Assembly (NCBI GenBank): GCA_022695795.1
Contig: MU404165.1
Location: 1-64,000, forward strand
Source of the DNA: Biscogniauxia marginata
Taxonomy: Eukaryota; Ascomycota; Sordariomycetes; Xylariales; Xylariaceae
DNA length: 64,000 nucleotides
Direction of reading: 5' to 3'
Position 1 is the stretch's first letter; each line of letters starts with the position of its first letter. This document shows, piece by piece, positions 25,455-38,541 of this stretch. The notes below the pieces were generated by a model that saw only the letters and a list, made by a program, of their open reading frames with translations, was not told where the DNA came from and did no database searches. The position numbers and the translations under genes were made by a program.

Positions 25455-25858
25455 TGTTACGAGACTCCTAAAGTGGGAGATGAGTGCCACGCACGTGACC
25501 CCATCGAATATGTGAATAGTGGGTGGGGCAACCTAAGATTCAACTATTCACTGAATATGTGAATAGTGGGTGGGGCAACCTACGATTCAACTATTCAGTC
25601 AATTGTATAAGAAGAAGAACGAGTATAAGTAAATTAGAATTTCCTTGTGTAATTAGTCTCTTGTTCTTTAGCTATTAATCTAAAACTATAGTCACTTTTT
25701 AATACTATAGTGAAAGTACCTTGAAACCTTTTTAACGAACATAACATTATAAATCTTTAAACTAATTTTAACCTATTATTACCTTTAAATCAAGAAAACC
25801 CAATATGTATTTACTTGTGAAGTTAGTTAACTAGAAATACGTAGAGAAGTTCGTCACA
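25455..25858 (+). repeat. Element D 5' LTR
   Basis: It begins TGTTACGAGACTCC and ends TTCGTCACA. Near its start it carries two tandem copies of a unit of about 47 bp (each containing GAATATGTGAATAGTGGGTG), the copies differing by one base, in a position not shared with other LTR subtypes in the window. Composition is nearly normal in the first third and RIP-converted in the rest. Confidence 0.9.
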
Positions 25859-25934
25859 TTTTGATAGCTCTTTAATTAATGCTTAATATTGGTTTAAGAA
25901 GAGGGACTTTTAATCGAATAGTCCTAGGATAAGC

Positions 25935-28124
25935 ATGCCCCTTAAAACCAAAAAATAACAAGAAAAGAAATAAGTAAAAGAATAATAGTTAATAAGCTCT
26001 TAAACAAAAGCTTTAGGTCTTTTTACGATACAATTAAAAGGTTTAAAGGAATCAATATAAGAGTTCATTATAGTTGTAGCTAAAGAAGAGTCATAAGAGG
26101 ACATCTCGGAAGATCAGCAAGAAGAAGCATTTAAGGAAGAAGAAAAGGAAGAGGAAGAAATGCCTAAAAAAAAAAATAAATAGGCAAAACAACCTTAACC
26201 ATCTTTAAACGATAACGATCTTAATAACTCAAACGACGACAATAATATAATAACCCTCGACGTAAAGGGTTTTAAACTAATTACACTTAGTAAATATAAT
26301 AAGTTAAACGATTTAAAAGGATTTTTGATTTAAGCTAGAACCTATTTACGGTTTTATTATAAAACGATTACTACTAAAAAATAAAAGGTTTTCACGGTAT
26401 TCTAGCTCCTCACCGGAACCGCCTTAACCTGGTTTTAACTAGTGTTAAAGGATCATCTAGAGAACGGATTAAACACCTAAAAAAACACGAAAAAAGTCTT
26501 TAAATATTATAAGGAGTTTAAAAAATAACTTAGGTCTATATTTGGTAATTTAATTCTTAAGTAACAAGCCGAAGCTCGACTTCATAAACTACGATAGAAT
26601 AAAAAAACTTTAAATTACGTTATTAAGTTTAAAAAACTCGTAAACCAGTTATAATTACCTATTAAAAGCCTGTATTACTTGTTTTATTAAGGGTTAAAGA
26701 ACCATATAAAGAATAAGTTGTACAAAACAAACCTGTATAAAGAAAGGAACCCAGGGAAGTTCAATAATTACGTTATAATGGCAATTGTCATTAATAACAA
26801 GAACTTTGAACGGTACCTTGAAAAGAAAAAGACGATATAACGAAGGAGTGGCGACCAGCTTAAAGAAGGAAATCACAAAAGCGGTGCCGGAACCAGGAAA
26901 AGCACTAGAACCAAGTTAAACCCCATTAAAATCAACGTTATTTAAAAGGAATAAAAAAAACGAGATAAATTAACTATTAAATGTTTTAACTATAAAAAGA
27001 AAGAATATTATAAGAACAAGTGCCAAAGTCCTAAAAAACAGGAACTAAAAACAAGAGGGATTCCTTAACCTAAGAAAAGAGTCGTTAAAGCAAGGGTTCA
27101 ATTCGAAAACAACGAAAAAATAAACCAAGTATTTATTATCGGCACTATTAAGGCAGAAAAAATCGAAGAGGCTCTTATAAAAGGAATTTATAAATCTTAT
27201 TAAATTAACCGCAAAGACTACTTAAAGGATAACCACTCGTATCTAGGATATCTTACATTAGAACAAGCCAAATAAAGATATAACGAAAGCGAATTACTAT
27301 ATATATGCGATAATTACAAGCTAGGATACGACTTAAGAATTAAATTAAACCATGGTGATCTATATTAAAGCCACTATAAAAACGACAATTACGAAACCCA
27401 TTAAAGGAAAAGCCAGCATAATAGCCTAAATTAAAGGCTTTATATAAATAATAACTGCAATATTTATTAAAGCTTAAGGGAACATGCATCGTTACATTAA
27501 AGCTTTTACATTAACGACGTCTATTAAATACATAAAAGTTTTAAAGATAAAGCCGGTTATTATCCTTAAGAACTAGAGAGTAACAACACGAAAGAAAATA
27601 AGTGCATTTACGATAACACCCCACGATAACCACATTACCCTAAAGCATGTTATCTTCACCCAAGCTCCGAAAAAAGCTATAAAGTAATAGCTAAAGATTG
27701 TATGTATTATACTTCGGTATTATGCGACGTACACGACTTACTCGAAGCAGGTTTTAAAGAAGACGAGATTAAGGAAGAATTATAGGAATTACGGAAAGGA
27801 CTACATCTTTCACAATAGCTCGAAAAACGAACTAAATACGATACTAATTTGTTCGGCTTTATAGGAAAACACTTAATAAAGCAACAAGTAAAAACACATA
27901 CGACTAAACAAGGCTATAAACGAATCATTAAAGTATACCTCAAAAAAGAAAAGAAACTCCCAGAAATTAATATAAACTTAAAAAGAGACATCGAGATACC
28001 CCTAACAAGCAAACTTAGTAATTACTCTTTTTATTTAAGGATAATCCAGAACTTCAAAAAATTCCGAGTTAATAAAACGGATTTAGGCTATAAAAAGGCC
28101 CTCGAAGAAAAATTAAAGTTTTAA
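25935..28124 (+). pseudogene. gag frame of element D
   Basis: The ATG at 25935 (MPLKTK) opens a frame that stays in register for 730 codons to the TAA at 28122-28124, interrupted only by TAA/TAG. An acidic stretch (SEDQQEEAFKEEEKEEEEM) is followed by the capsid region, with the conserved-looking TGTALTWF and AEARLHKLR. A degraded zinc knuckle lies at about 26975-27025, where two of the four CCHC ligands now read Tyr (CFNYKKKEYYKNKC). The last 91 residues (27849-28124) are open. Gag normally forms the particle and binds RNA; this copy cannot be translated through. Confidence 0.75.
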
Positions 28125-28399
28125 TATATAAAATTCTATATAAAGAATAAACCTTTTACCCCCTACTATATAAAGGGTAATTAAAGAGACTATCTAAATA
28201 ATGATTACTAGAAACACGTTTTTATGAAAGCTTAAGAATGGAAGGACATCCGGGCTATAATAATTAAAAGAAAACTAAAAGGGAAGAAACGTGAAAAACC
28301 AAAAAACGGTAAAAGCTCTCGCTAGTAAAGCAGTAAGAAGCTATAAACAATAAATCCTTATATAAAGTCCAGTCGGGACTTAATAACATTATTATAACT

Positions 28400-31300
28400 A
28401 GAGTCGGGTATAATAAAAGGAAGTATAAAGCCTTAATAGATTTAAGAGCAAACAAAAACTATGTCTTAATAAAGGTAGCTTAAAAAGACAAAATACTATA
28501 AGTATATAAATAAAATCCATATAAGTTATAAAACTTTAAAAGAAACATGTCTAGTTATAAGAATGGTAAGGTGTTAAGAGAAATAATTCCTCTCTTAGTA
28601 ACTATTTAAGGATATCTCGAACAAGTTATTCTTAACATTATATATATATTAAATCACGATATAATCTTAAGAATGAATTAACTTAAAAAAAGCAATTCAC
28701 AAATAAATTTCGAGATAAACACGCTTTATTAAAATCAAAAACAAGAGGAGTTAATCACTACAGGTTACGAGATGAGTACCGCAAGTAACTCTAAAGAAAC
28801 GAATATAGAAACAAAACATATCGCTTATATAATTCGAGCAACTAAACCTAAAAATCCAATAAAAAAAGTACCGCGCGAGTACCTCCGTTTCCATAAATTA
28901 TTTAAAAATAAAATAAAAAAAGAATTACTAAAACATAACTAATAAGATCACCAAATTTACTTCAAAGAAAAAAAACAGCTAAAATTATTCTTAATATATC
29001 TTATAAATCAAGAAAAACAAAGAGCATTATAAAAAGGAATTTAAAAGGATCTCGATAAAGAATATATTCGAGAATCCGAATTCTCGTTAAGATACCTGGT
29101 AATCATAATACCCAAAATCGACAAAAACGGGAAACAACATATCAATAAAGAAAGAAACTTAGTATAAAGACGAGTAATTAACTACCGACACCTAAATAAA
29201 ATAACCAAAAAAAACGGGTATTTATTATTACTAATAAAACTCATAAAAGGACAAATTAATAAGGCCTAAATCTTTATAGCACTAGATCTTCGCGATGAAT
29301 ATTATATAATTAAAATAACCAAGAAACACGAATAATATACAACCTTCCAAACGATACATAGATATTATGAGTATAAAGTTATGCCATTTAGACTTATTAA
29401 CGTACCCGCTATATTTCAATATATAATTATAATAGTTCTTCGCAAGTTTCTGGATAAATTTATATTTATCTACCTAGACGATATACTAATTTACTCAAAA
29501 AACGAAAAAAAACATAAAAAACATATAAAGCAAGTATTAAAAACCCTAGAAAAAGCAAACCTACTCGTTTATTCAACCAAAAATAAATAACATATTAAGA
29601 AACTAAATTATTTAGGGTTTATAATAAATCCAGGAGAAATTCGCATTTAAAAAAGAAAAATAGTAATAATCAAGGATTAGCTAGAACCCAAGAGTGTTAT
29701 AAACATACGCGCATTTCTTGGCTTTATTAACTATATTAAACAACTCATTAAAGATTTTAAACGTATCGCTAAACCATTAACGGAACTAACTACCTTAATA
29801 AAAACAAGAGAGGCTTTCCATTTCACTAAAAAAGCCAAATAAGCTTCTTAATAACTAAAGAAAGTCGTAACTAGCGAGATTATATATAAACTTCCAAATA
29901 AAAATAAAAAGAAACAACTAAGGATAAACACTTTAAATTTCGCCATTAAAGTAGTTTTAAAGTAATTAGAAAATAATAAGAAATAGTACCCAGTCGCGTA
30001 CCTATTTAAAGCACTATATAGTACTAAACTAAATTATTAAATTTATAACAAAGAACTATTAATAATCATTAAAGCACTAGAAAAGTAGGAACCGTGGCTC
30101 AGCGGAACCAAGGAACCTATCGACATTTATTTAAACCACAAAAACCTTATACGATTCATAATAACATAAACGCTTAACTAAAAACATAAACGTTAAATGA
30201 TTTTCCTATTTAAATTCAATTTCAGAATTCAACACATTAAAAGAAAGGAAAACATCTAAACAAATCTTTTTAACAAAAAGGGAAATTATAAATCAAAAAT
30301 CAACAAAAGAAATGTCTAAATATTTAAACAATAAAATAACAAATCAATTATATTAGTTTACATACGAATCAATATAGAAAACTAAAAACAACATTTCAAG
30401 GAAAATTATAATTAAAGGGAAAAACAATTACAGTCTTAACAAGGATCTAGCGACGAACTTCTCTTATACAAAGAAAAGGTATACATATTAAAACAAGTAC
30501 AAGACAAATTCGTTAAAGAATTTCACAAACATCCTCTACACGGCCACCAAGGGATTTTTAAAACGGTAAAACGACTTTAAAAGGAATTTGACTTTCTAGA
30601 AATACGACAAACAATTAAAAGAATTATAAAGAATTATAACATCTATAATAAGGCTAAAACATCACGACATAAACCATATAAACTACTATAACCAACCTAA
30701 ATACCTAATAAAGCATGAAATATAATTATATGGGACTTCGTAATGAAACTCTCAAAGTTAAAAGATCTTATAACAGGAATACATTATAACAATATATAAG
30801 TAATCGTTAATAGATTTACGAAATACGCCTACTTCTTACTATTTAACAAATCAAGCATAGTAGAATAATTAGCTTTTAACTTCTTGAGAAAGTATGTTAA
30901 TAAACATGAATTATTAAAACGCATTGTTTTAAATAAAGATAAACTATTTACGTTAAAGTTTTGAACCAGCTTAATAAAACGAATAGGGATTAAGCAGAAG
31001 CTGTTTACAGCGTACCATCTTTAAACAAACGAATAAATAAAAAGGCTTAACCAAACACTTAAATAGTACCTTAAAAGTTATATTAATTAGTAAATAAATA
31101 ATTAAGTAGAATTATTACCTATAACTTAAATCGTATATAATACATTAATTAATAAAAACATAAAGCTATCACCACACGAAGCAGTGTATAGCCAAAAAGC
31201 AGAAATCCACAAAAAACCGTTCGGACTCACAAAAGCACTAAACACCATAATAATAACTCCTTAAGTAAAAGTATTATCTAAAAAGATCCAGGTAATACAA

Positions 31301-31897
31301 GTAAAGCTACAAAAAGAACTATAATTCATCTAAGAAAAGATAACTAAATACTACAATAAAAAAAGAATTAAAGGACCAATTCTCAAGAGAAGAGACATAA
31401 TCTACTTACTCCGCTAAAAACAAGGCGTAATAACAAAAACGCCTTAAATTAAAACAAAACGACCTAGCGAAAAACTCGAATTTAAAAAATTAAAACCCTA
31501 TAAAATTAAAAAAGTTGTTTCGAAGGTTAATTATAAACTCTCGCTACTAAAGAGATTTAAAATATATTTTATATTTCATATTTCGCTTTTAAAACTAGCA
31601 CCAAAAAACGCCTCGCTAAAAAAATAATTAAAATTTAAAAAGAATCCTAATAAGTACGAAGTCGAAAAGATATTAAATTTAAGAAAAGTTAATAATTAGC
31701 TATAATATCTTGTTAAATAGGAAGGTTACTTACCCAAGGAAAATACTTAAAAACCTTTTAAGCATTTAAAGAACTTAACAAATAAGATTAAGAATTTCCA
31801 CCGCCAAAATCCAGACCGGTTAAAAAGGCCTAAATATCGAGATCTTAATCCTGTTAAGGAAGATCAAGAAAAGAAAAAAGGTAAGCCTCGGAAGTAA
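28400..31897 (+). pseudogene. pol frame of element D (PR-RT-RH-IN-chromodomain)
   Basis: This frame is offset by -1 relative to gag and ends with TAA at 31895-31897. In order it shows: a protease site near 28435 (KALIDLRANKNYV, where the usual DSGA has become DLRA); RT at 29381-29590 with an intact YLDDILIYSKNEKK catalytic site; RNase H around 29900-30200; integrase around 30500-31200, with HGHQG and a degraded second half of the HHCC finger; and a C-terminal chromodomain near 31650-31800 (KVNN ... EGYLPKEN). Many TAA/TAG codons interrupt it. The chromodomain assigns the family to chromoviruses, which often target heterochromatin. Confidence 0.8.
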
Positions 31898-32435
31898 ACA
31901 AGTTTTACGAAAATTTAGGTTAACGCTATAATCTTTTTATATGTTACGATTCTTTAATAAAACGTTTTTATTTTTCTTTTTCACGCTTAACACGCTTTAA
32001 ATCCTCTATAAAATTAAGACTTTAAGTAATCATTTTACGAAGTTTGCTCGATTATAGTTTACGCTTAGTCTTAAGGCGCAAAATGCGGTTTATAACTACC
32101 TTCTTAATAACACGAGTAATCTTATAATGGGATTCCGCTTCCTCGAGCTCGGTCTCGACCTTTTAAAACTGTTCCGTAATTTTAGATATACTTTTTCGCG
32201 AGATACTAAACACGTTATATCGCAATTAACCTAATCTTATATATTCCATATAACAATTAAAATCCTTCGAAGTAATATAATCTTTTTTATTACGCTCGTA
32301 ATAAAAACAAGCCATCTTTTTTTTACTATAAAAAGCAACAAAATTTAAGAAAGTTACCTTATTCTTAACTTATTTCTTAACCCGACACGAGATATTAGAA
32401 TTTTCTTTACGAAGTTTTATTATACGATAAGACAT
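31788..32435 (-). pseudogene. Antisense accessory frame (aORF) of element D
   Basis: This is a 216-codon minus-strand frame between the pol end and the 3' LTR, starting MSYRIIKLRKE at 32435. It matches the element A frame (5779-6426) in position, orientation, exact length and many sequence blocks, including KNKVTF, RYNVF, SSKLRK, LKRVKRE and RFIKES. Its stops are RIP-type, several at codons where element A has Gln (for example the stop after KEK, which is KKQ in A). It overlaps the end of pol by 110 bp in tail-to-tail arrangement, as in A. The conceptual protein is basic and probably helical. No family recognised; transcription would need a promoter in or near the 3' LTR on the antisense strand. 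Confidence 0.55.
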
Positions 32436-32525
32436 TATAAACTAAGTTAAAGAAGGCTTAAACCTCTTAACAAATCGAAAAGAAGGATAACTAACCTTCT
32501 TTTTATCTTTAGAACAAAGATTCTC

Positions 32526-32537
32526 GAAGGGGAAGAA
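32526..32537 (+). promoter_or_regulatory. Polypurine tract of element D
   Basis: A GAAGGGGAAGAA purine run lies 3 bases before the 3' LTR. In LTR retrotransposons such a run primes plus-strand DNA synthesis. The equivalent A/G runs precede the LTRs at 1350 and 23801. Confidence 0.7.
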
Positions 32538-32540
32538 TAA

Positions 32541-32944
32541 TGTTACGAAACTCTTAAAGTGGGAGATAAGTGCCACGCACGTGACCCCATCGAATATGTA
32601 AATAATGGGTAGGGTAACTTAAGATTCAACTATTTATTAAATATGTGAATAATAGGTAAAGCAACCTACGATTTAACTATTTAATTAATTATATAAAAGG
32701 AAAAACGAGTATAAGTAAATTAGAATTTCCTTGTGTAATTAGTCTCTCGTTTTTTAGCTATCAATCTAAGACTATAGTCACTCTTTAATACTATAATAAG
32801 AGTACCTTAAAACCTCTTTAACGAACATAACATTGTGAATCCTTGAACCAATCTCAACCCACTGTTACCTTCAAATCAAGAAAACCCAGTACGTACTCAC
32901 CTGTGAAGTCAGTTGACTAGAAATACGCAGGGAGGTTCGTCACA
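32541..32944 (+). repeat. Element D 3' LTR
   Basis: This 404-bp LTR has the same length as the 5' copy and the same tandem 47-bp repeat, but with a different pattern of C-to-T/G-to-A changes. Its right half keeps near-normal composition next to the euchromatic flank, while its left half is RIP-converted. Confidence 0.9.
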
Positions 32945-32949
32945 TAAAT

Positions 32950-35900
32950 CTAATTGCTAAATTCGGCTAATTCAGGTTTTGGGGTTTTGGCGGATACGCT
33001 CTAATGGAGCACCGTAGTGGGCGCTTAGCCAGCTCCATGAATAATCTTGATTTTTAATAGATCATTCGGTTATTCTTAGTAAGCTTTAAGTAAAATTTCT
33101 TTTCTTTTTTTAACCTGCTCACCTCTCTTAGTCAATCAATATCTCCAGGACCTGTAGGGTGGTGAATGCATCAAGGCCTTAAGTTCAGAAATTTCGTTAG
33201 CTAGGTAGTTAGAGTTGCTCTCTATCATTATTACAACTACATTCCCCCAGATCCGCCGATTGATTCACTTATTCTTATCCTACCTCTTGCCCTTCTTGGT
33301 CAATCCATATCACATGATTGGCTGAGATAGTTTAGCGTTTCTCCTTGGCGGAGAGTCCATCAGGGACTCTCCCAGAGGAGGGAAAAAATACCCTCGCCAT
33401 TTGCCGTCGTCGTGTTATTATGGTAAAGGTTTTAATCTCAGCCATAAAACTTGTAATTGTAGTGCGTTCAACAGGGTCCTATTGCCCCTCTTCGGATTAT
33501 AGCGCGAGCGTAGACGTCGAACTATTAGAAGAAAAACTTGCCATTTATTGTTTTCTGAGTGTTATCTTTCCCAGGTCACGTAACCTGTATTGTCTCATCT
33601 TTACATGTATCGTACGGCCTGTGATGCAGAGTGTATATTGTGTTTATTTGGGGGAGGAAGTCCGGAGATTGCTATAATTCTGTTCATCTTGTGTTTCAAC
33701 GCATTGCCGTAAAGGTTGGAATTGTCCAGTTGATAAAATTAATACTTGTAACTTACCTAATGATGCTATATTAATAACAGTACATTACAACTGCACCAAA
33801 ATCCACATGATTGTCCATGTGATGAGTTAATACTATATGAGGCTTTGCGCTGACTCATATGCAATTGATTAAACATAGATCTTAATGCCTGTATAATGTG
33901 AGGTACCTAAGACTTCAATGACCGGTTTGAAGGCTCTACGTCGAACGAGTGTTTGAAATTGTTGTCTTCAATCCCTAATTGACCCCGACTTTGAAGCAAC
34001 CCATTTATCAAATTCGTTTCAGGTTGACTAGTATACTCTTCATTGGACCTGGTTACAGAAGGCTAGGAATCACTCTGCTCAACTTCGTTCATGTAAACCT
34101 TTAGGCTGGCAGTTGATTCATAGGCCATATCGTATTGGTTAATATATTAGTTTTACTCTGGGCTATTTAACTATTTCTCGACAGCTTAGCCAGCCAAACG
34201 GCTACGCAGTCCTTCTACATGCCCAGAAATACAGGAAAACGGTCCTAGGGGAGTTAGCCTAGCGCTTGCAATGGCTCTCTGAGCCTGAGCGAGCAAAACA
34301 GAACGTATTAAAATGCATTGTGCGATCGGCTTTGGCGAACATCGTCAGGTGGTAAGAAGAAACCCCTACCAGAAGCGTATAGTTGTCTACATCAGCCATC
34401 ATATAGGAGATTGTCTACTTGCGCCACATAGTACCGGATGCAACAAGAACTTTTCTCTTACATATCACGTTTTGCGTCTTAAAATGCTACAGAATTTGGT
34501 ACTACCTTCGTGTCAGGGTCTTCAAAGGCCAGACTCGAAGCTAGCAGACCTAAGAAACAAGGTACACAGTAAACTAAGTGCATAGGAGTCGTGTAAGCCC
34601 CGAAGGGAGAAGGGACTGAGGGGAGTTCTCTAGCGATTATTCTCCGTCTGACAGTGACTCTGTACACCCATCACTCTCGGTCTATTGTGCAACCTATCTA
34701 GTCCTCTGACACTTCGCTAGATCTTATTCATATCTCCTGGCTCATTTCACAGGAGGTTTCCGGTTTGAAATTGGTGTTGTTGGCAAGAGTTGCCTTGTGC
34801 TATCATTAGCACATAATACTAGCCCCACACAACATCAAGATGTGCCGATATGAAAAACCTGTCTCACGGCATGAATAATCAACGGTGAATTTACATGCAG
34901 CGGCGGGCTGCCACGAGAGTTTGTCTTTTGTGTTTCAGGACCACGCGTTTGAACCCGCCCGCAAATCTTCTGTTCCGTTGAATACATTCAATTATCCCTC
35001 AGAGACAAGACGAATCACCCAAGACACAGGCAGCCGAGACATGCCATCAACGCAAGCCTCACCGTATGTCGCATACCGCGGGGGCTAAAGTGAAAGATGG
35101 ACTTTTCTGTATAATTCCTTCGGAGCTTTACTTGGTGATACGGCCTCTGACTGGTATCGAGATATCCGCTTTCCTGCGGTATCCCGACAGTGTAGATCCG
35201 ACGTGGACTATACGGAGTACAGAGAGCTAGCCTCGAGGACATGGGGCTCGGGTGGTGTAATTTTAGGGATGCTCTGCGAGTCGAAGTGATAGATCGCTTG
35301 ATTCTTCGATTGATTATAATTTCTTGACTGTTGGGGTGAGACAATACCCATTGCTCGTACCCGAGGACACGGGAACGTTAATTGCACGGGTTTCTATAAG
35401 GTTAGCCTCGGGACGATCGTTACCCTCAAACCCTTCAGAAACGGGAATGGAGAATGCATTAGCTTGAAGCTAACCTAGTCATCTTCCAAGGGGCCTTCTA
35501 CTGTAATTAGTAGTTACTAGACAATGTGTAACCCAAAAACGTCATGTTGCTTGGCTCTTGGCTGGTAATACGGTACGGAGGACGCCTAATTAAGGCTCCC
35601 TCCTCATTCAGAAGTACTTGTCTTGGTAGGTATTTTCAAATGGGACATGTCATGTTTGTCTAAACCAATATTCTTTAGACCTTCACACTTCTGTACGTTT
35701 CCGGCCTGCTAGCAAAAAGGATGTTGCCACGATGAATCGTGGGTGAAGATGACGAAGAGGACTGGACATCAAATATATCCTGCATGTCTAAGGCACAAGT
35801 GGCACAAATGATAGGCGTTGAGGGCGTCCCGCAACTGCGATTGGCCGCAGTCTTTTGTCCGGGGAGCTCAATTTGCGGTGCATCTAACAGGGGTCCTGGA

Positions 35901-38541
35901 TAGCCTGGTGAATCGAGTGCAAAAAAAGGAAATACATACATGTACACGAAGCGCGATCCCGAAGGAAACAGAGCTAGATCCCTAGTGCAGATCTAGAGTG
36001 TGGACGGGTCACCCTGAAGGCGATCATCTTCCCGCGCTTCCATCCCTGCTTTGACCTTAGCGCCACGCATGTTATAGCCTCCCGATAAGTAGGCATGCAG
36101 ACGGGTTGTATCTGATATATCGGCTTCTCAGCTTACAATGTGGGATCGGAGAAAATACAATGATTTATAAAGTTTGCACGGGTAACCACGCTTGTCTACA
36201 TGTCCGATCCCGTTCTTTCAGCGCACTGCTATCAGCTTGTATAGTATGCTTAGTGCTTGGTCGTCATCTTAATTCACTTGGATGGATAGAACGCGGCTTG
36301 TTGCAACCGGCGGCGATGCCAGTGGCGAGAAATCCAACGTTGTCTCTTCTAGATTAAGTGTTTGCTTCTTCGTTGTCGAATCTCTACACAGTAAAGGGCA
36401 ACAGCAGGTTCCTTTCCCTCCTTATCGGCTTTTTCTATTAGCGTGGACTTCTACATTACGCTTGAGAATTAGATGACTTTGCTGCACAAAGCCTTGAAAT
36501 CGGCCTTAAACTATGGATTTGTAATACTAGTGAATCCGATTTCCTAGTCTTGGGTCCACGCATGACAGTATTCTTCCTCTTGAATCATTGTCTCTCGCTT
36601 CCTCGCATGGGTAGAAGCAAACTAGGAACGTATGACGGCCCTATCGTGCTGATTTATTATCACTATATGCGGCCAGTAAGAGTCAAGAACCCTCTTGTTC
36701 AAACAACCCGTGCCATTGCGATCGTGGCTTAAGTCAACCAATATTGACAGCAGGAAGATTAATAACCATCTTATGTAAATAGAGTCGAAAGTGTCTATGA
36801 CTGAATAGCTATTTCGCAATTTTTGATACTTTCTTGGCATGTCGGTATGTGAGGTTGAGCCCTAACATTGAAACCCGAGCAGAAATTGAGGTCTGATTAT
36901 ACTCATTAAATTAACTGAATATGTAGGTGATATGTCATATTCACAATGAAAGTTTGACTGCAAGTATAGCCCGTTGGGAATATAGCAGATCTCAAGTATG
37001 ATGACGTTTCGTCTGCATATTATATTCTGCATATGTAGCCGCTAAAGTGTATCATTTTCATGCTGTGGTAACATAAAGCTCTAAAGACCTTGCTTCCTTA
37101 GGTAATGTTGCTTGCTATGTGCTTACTTAGTTCAGGTGCTAAGTTCGAGTCTAGCGGAGAAGACCATCATGTCCCGGGGTTCTGTCTCAGTGGCGTGGGC
37201 TAGCATCTTGCAGAACTTCGTCTAGATCTTCCATCCAATAACCCCTGGTTATTCCATTTTTTGCTTTTTCATCCAGGCATCACCCCAACACTGATTAACG
37301 GTCAACTGACGGAGAATATTCAATAGGTGTCAAAGATGTCTTCTCTAAGCATTTTTGGTCAGGCTTGTAATAATATCATTTTGATTATCACCAGGTTGGC
37401 TCTTTGCATATATTCCATTTATTCTCCCAAGGATTAGAAGACATCTAAATACGTAGGCTCTCTATCTAAAAATAGAATGCACACGATGCCAACTCGCGCG
37501 GCTCTAGAAATCAAACAAACCATCGTAGACCTTCAAATATAGATGCCAAAGGCTAGCTGTACGCCGAAGGCGTTGAGCTTTTGTACCTAAGTTCCGGTAT
37601 CGCACCTAGCTTGGCTATCCGTATGGCCCAGTCCCGACCACATATGTGTATATCCCTCGGCTTAGTACATAGTCACTAATGGTCAATATAGTGGCTTTTC
37701 CAGTCCTAGTATTGGACGCCCCGTAGTGCCGGACTTCTTTTCCTTCTGGCAAGAGGCTTCGCGCCGTCGGGTGCCAAGCGAGCATAACTTGCCACCGAAC
37801 CCTACTGTCGAGAGGAATGATGTGGACCGTTTGGTGTCTTTGATTCCAGATCTGCAATTTGATCCTCGCTGCTATGCCATGTCTTGTTGAGTTACTTAAC
37901 CTAAGTTGCTATCCGTCCCGTCAGCTCCAACCCGCTGAGGAGAAAAAGAAATATGCAGCATCTTCTTTGCTGTACTACACCGTGTACAAATCACCATGGC
38001 CAAATACATGCAATGCTTTGCCCTGCCATTACAATGCAGAGCAGGGGTATCTGAGTGTGACTTGGCCGTTCTATTCTCTCGTCCTGTTATTATTCCTCTT
38101 CTCCGCTGTTGCTGAATTCAGTTTTTAGCCTTATCTTCTGCAGTAATGGTGTCTCGGGCAGTTTTATGACTTCAACACCTGTCTTGTTTTACCTTTGCCT
38201 GTGTCCCAAGAGAGTTCTTCGCGTCAAAGCCTTAACGGTTGATGCGCATATCCCGAAACATTCTCTAATACCCGCTTCAAGGTGCTACTGGTTGAACCGC
38301 GTGGTTCTCGAGCACCCGTTCCAATTTTATGATTCCCCAGTCCCTTGAAGATTTGACTTCGGAATCTGGATTTCGCATTGTATGACCTGATTTGGCCAAC
38401 GTGGTTCTGTTGCTGTTTTCCCATCAGTCGCTGGGAGACTGTAATACTCGGGTAAATGCACCACGTTCAATCCCCGTGCAAGCATCTTCTGCGCACAACA
38501 CAACTGATTGATTCTCTTAGCCTTCATATACCCGTGCTACC
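32950..38541. other. Gene-poor stretch of normal composition
   Basis: About 5.6 kb follows the retroelement block. Composition returns to roughly balanced GC immediately after 32949. Reading frames are short (at most about 110 codons), overlap on both strands and show no recognisable domain or convincing exon series. A minus-strand frame at 37615-37857 looks mildly protein-like but matches nothing I know. A GGAGC...GCTCC inverted pair occurs near 33015-33047. The stretch may hold decayed genes, regulatory DNA of the gene at 38542 or non-coding RNA; none can be supported from sequence alone. Confidence 0.5.

Larger units (their letters stand above)
25455..32944 (+). mobile_element. Gypsy element D, full-length chromovirus with target duplications
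   Basis: This is the best-preserved copy: 7,490 bp, plus strand, two 404-bp LTRs (25455-25858 and 32541-32944), and perfect 5-bp target duplicates taaat at 25450-25454 and 32945-32949. The primer-binding side starts TTTTGATAGCTC directly after the 5' LTR; I could not match it to a tRNA. Gag and pol keep full-length frames broken only by RIP-type stops, without obvious indels. A purine tract (GAAGGGGAAGAA, 32526-32537) precedes the 3' LTR. It sits exactly at the border between the AT-rich block and normal sequence. The many stops show that it is not autonomous. Confidence 0.9.
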
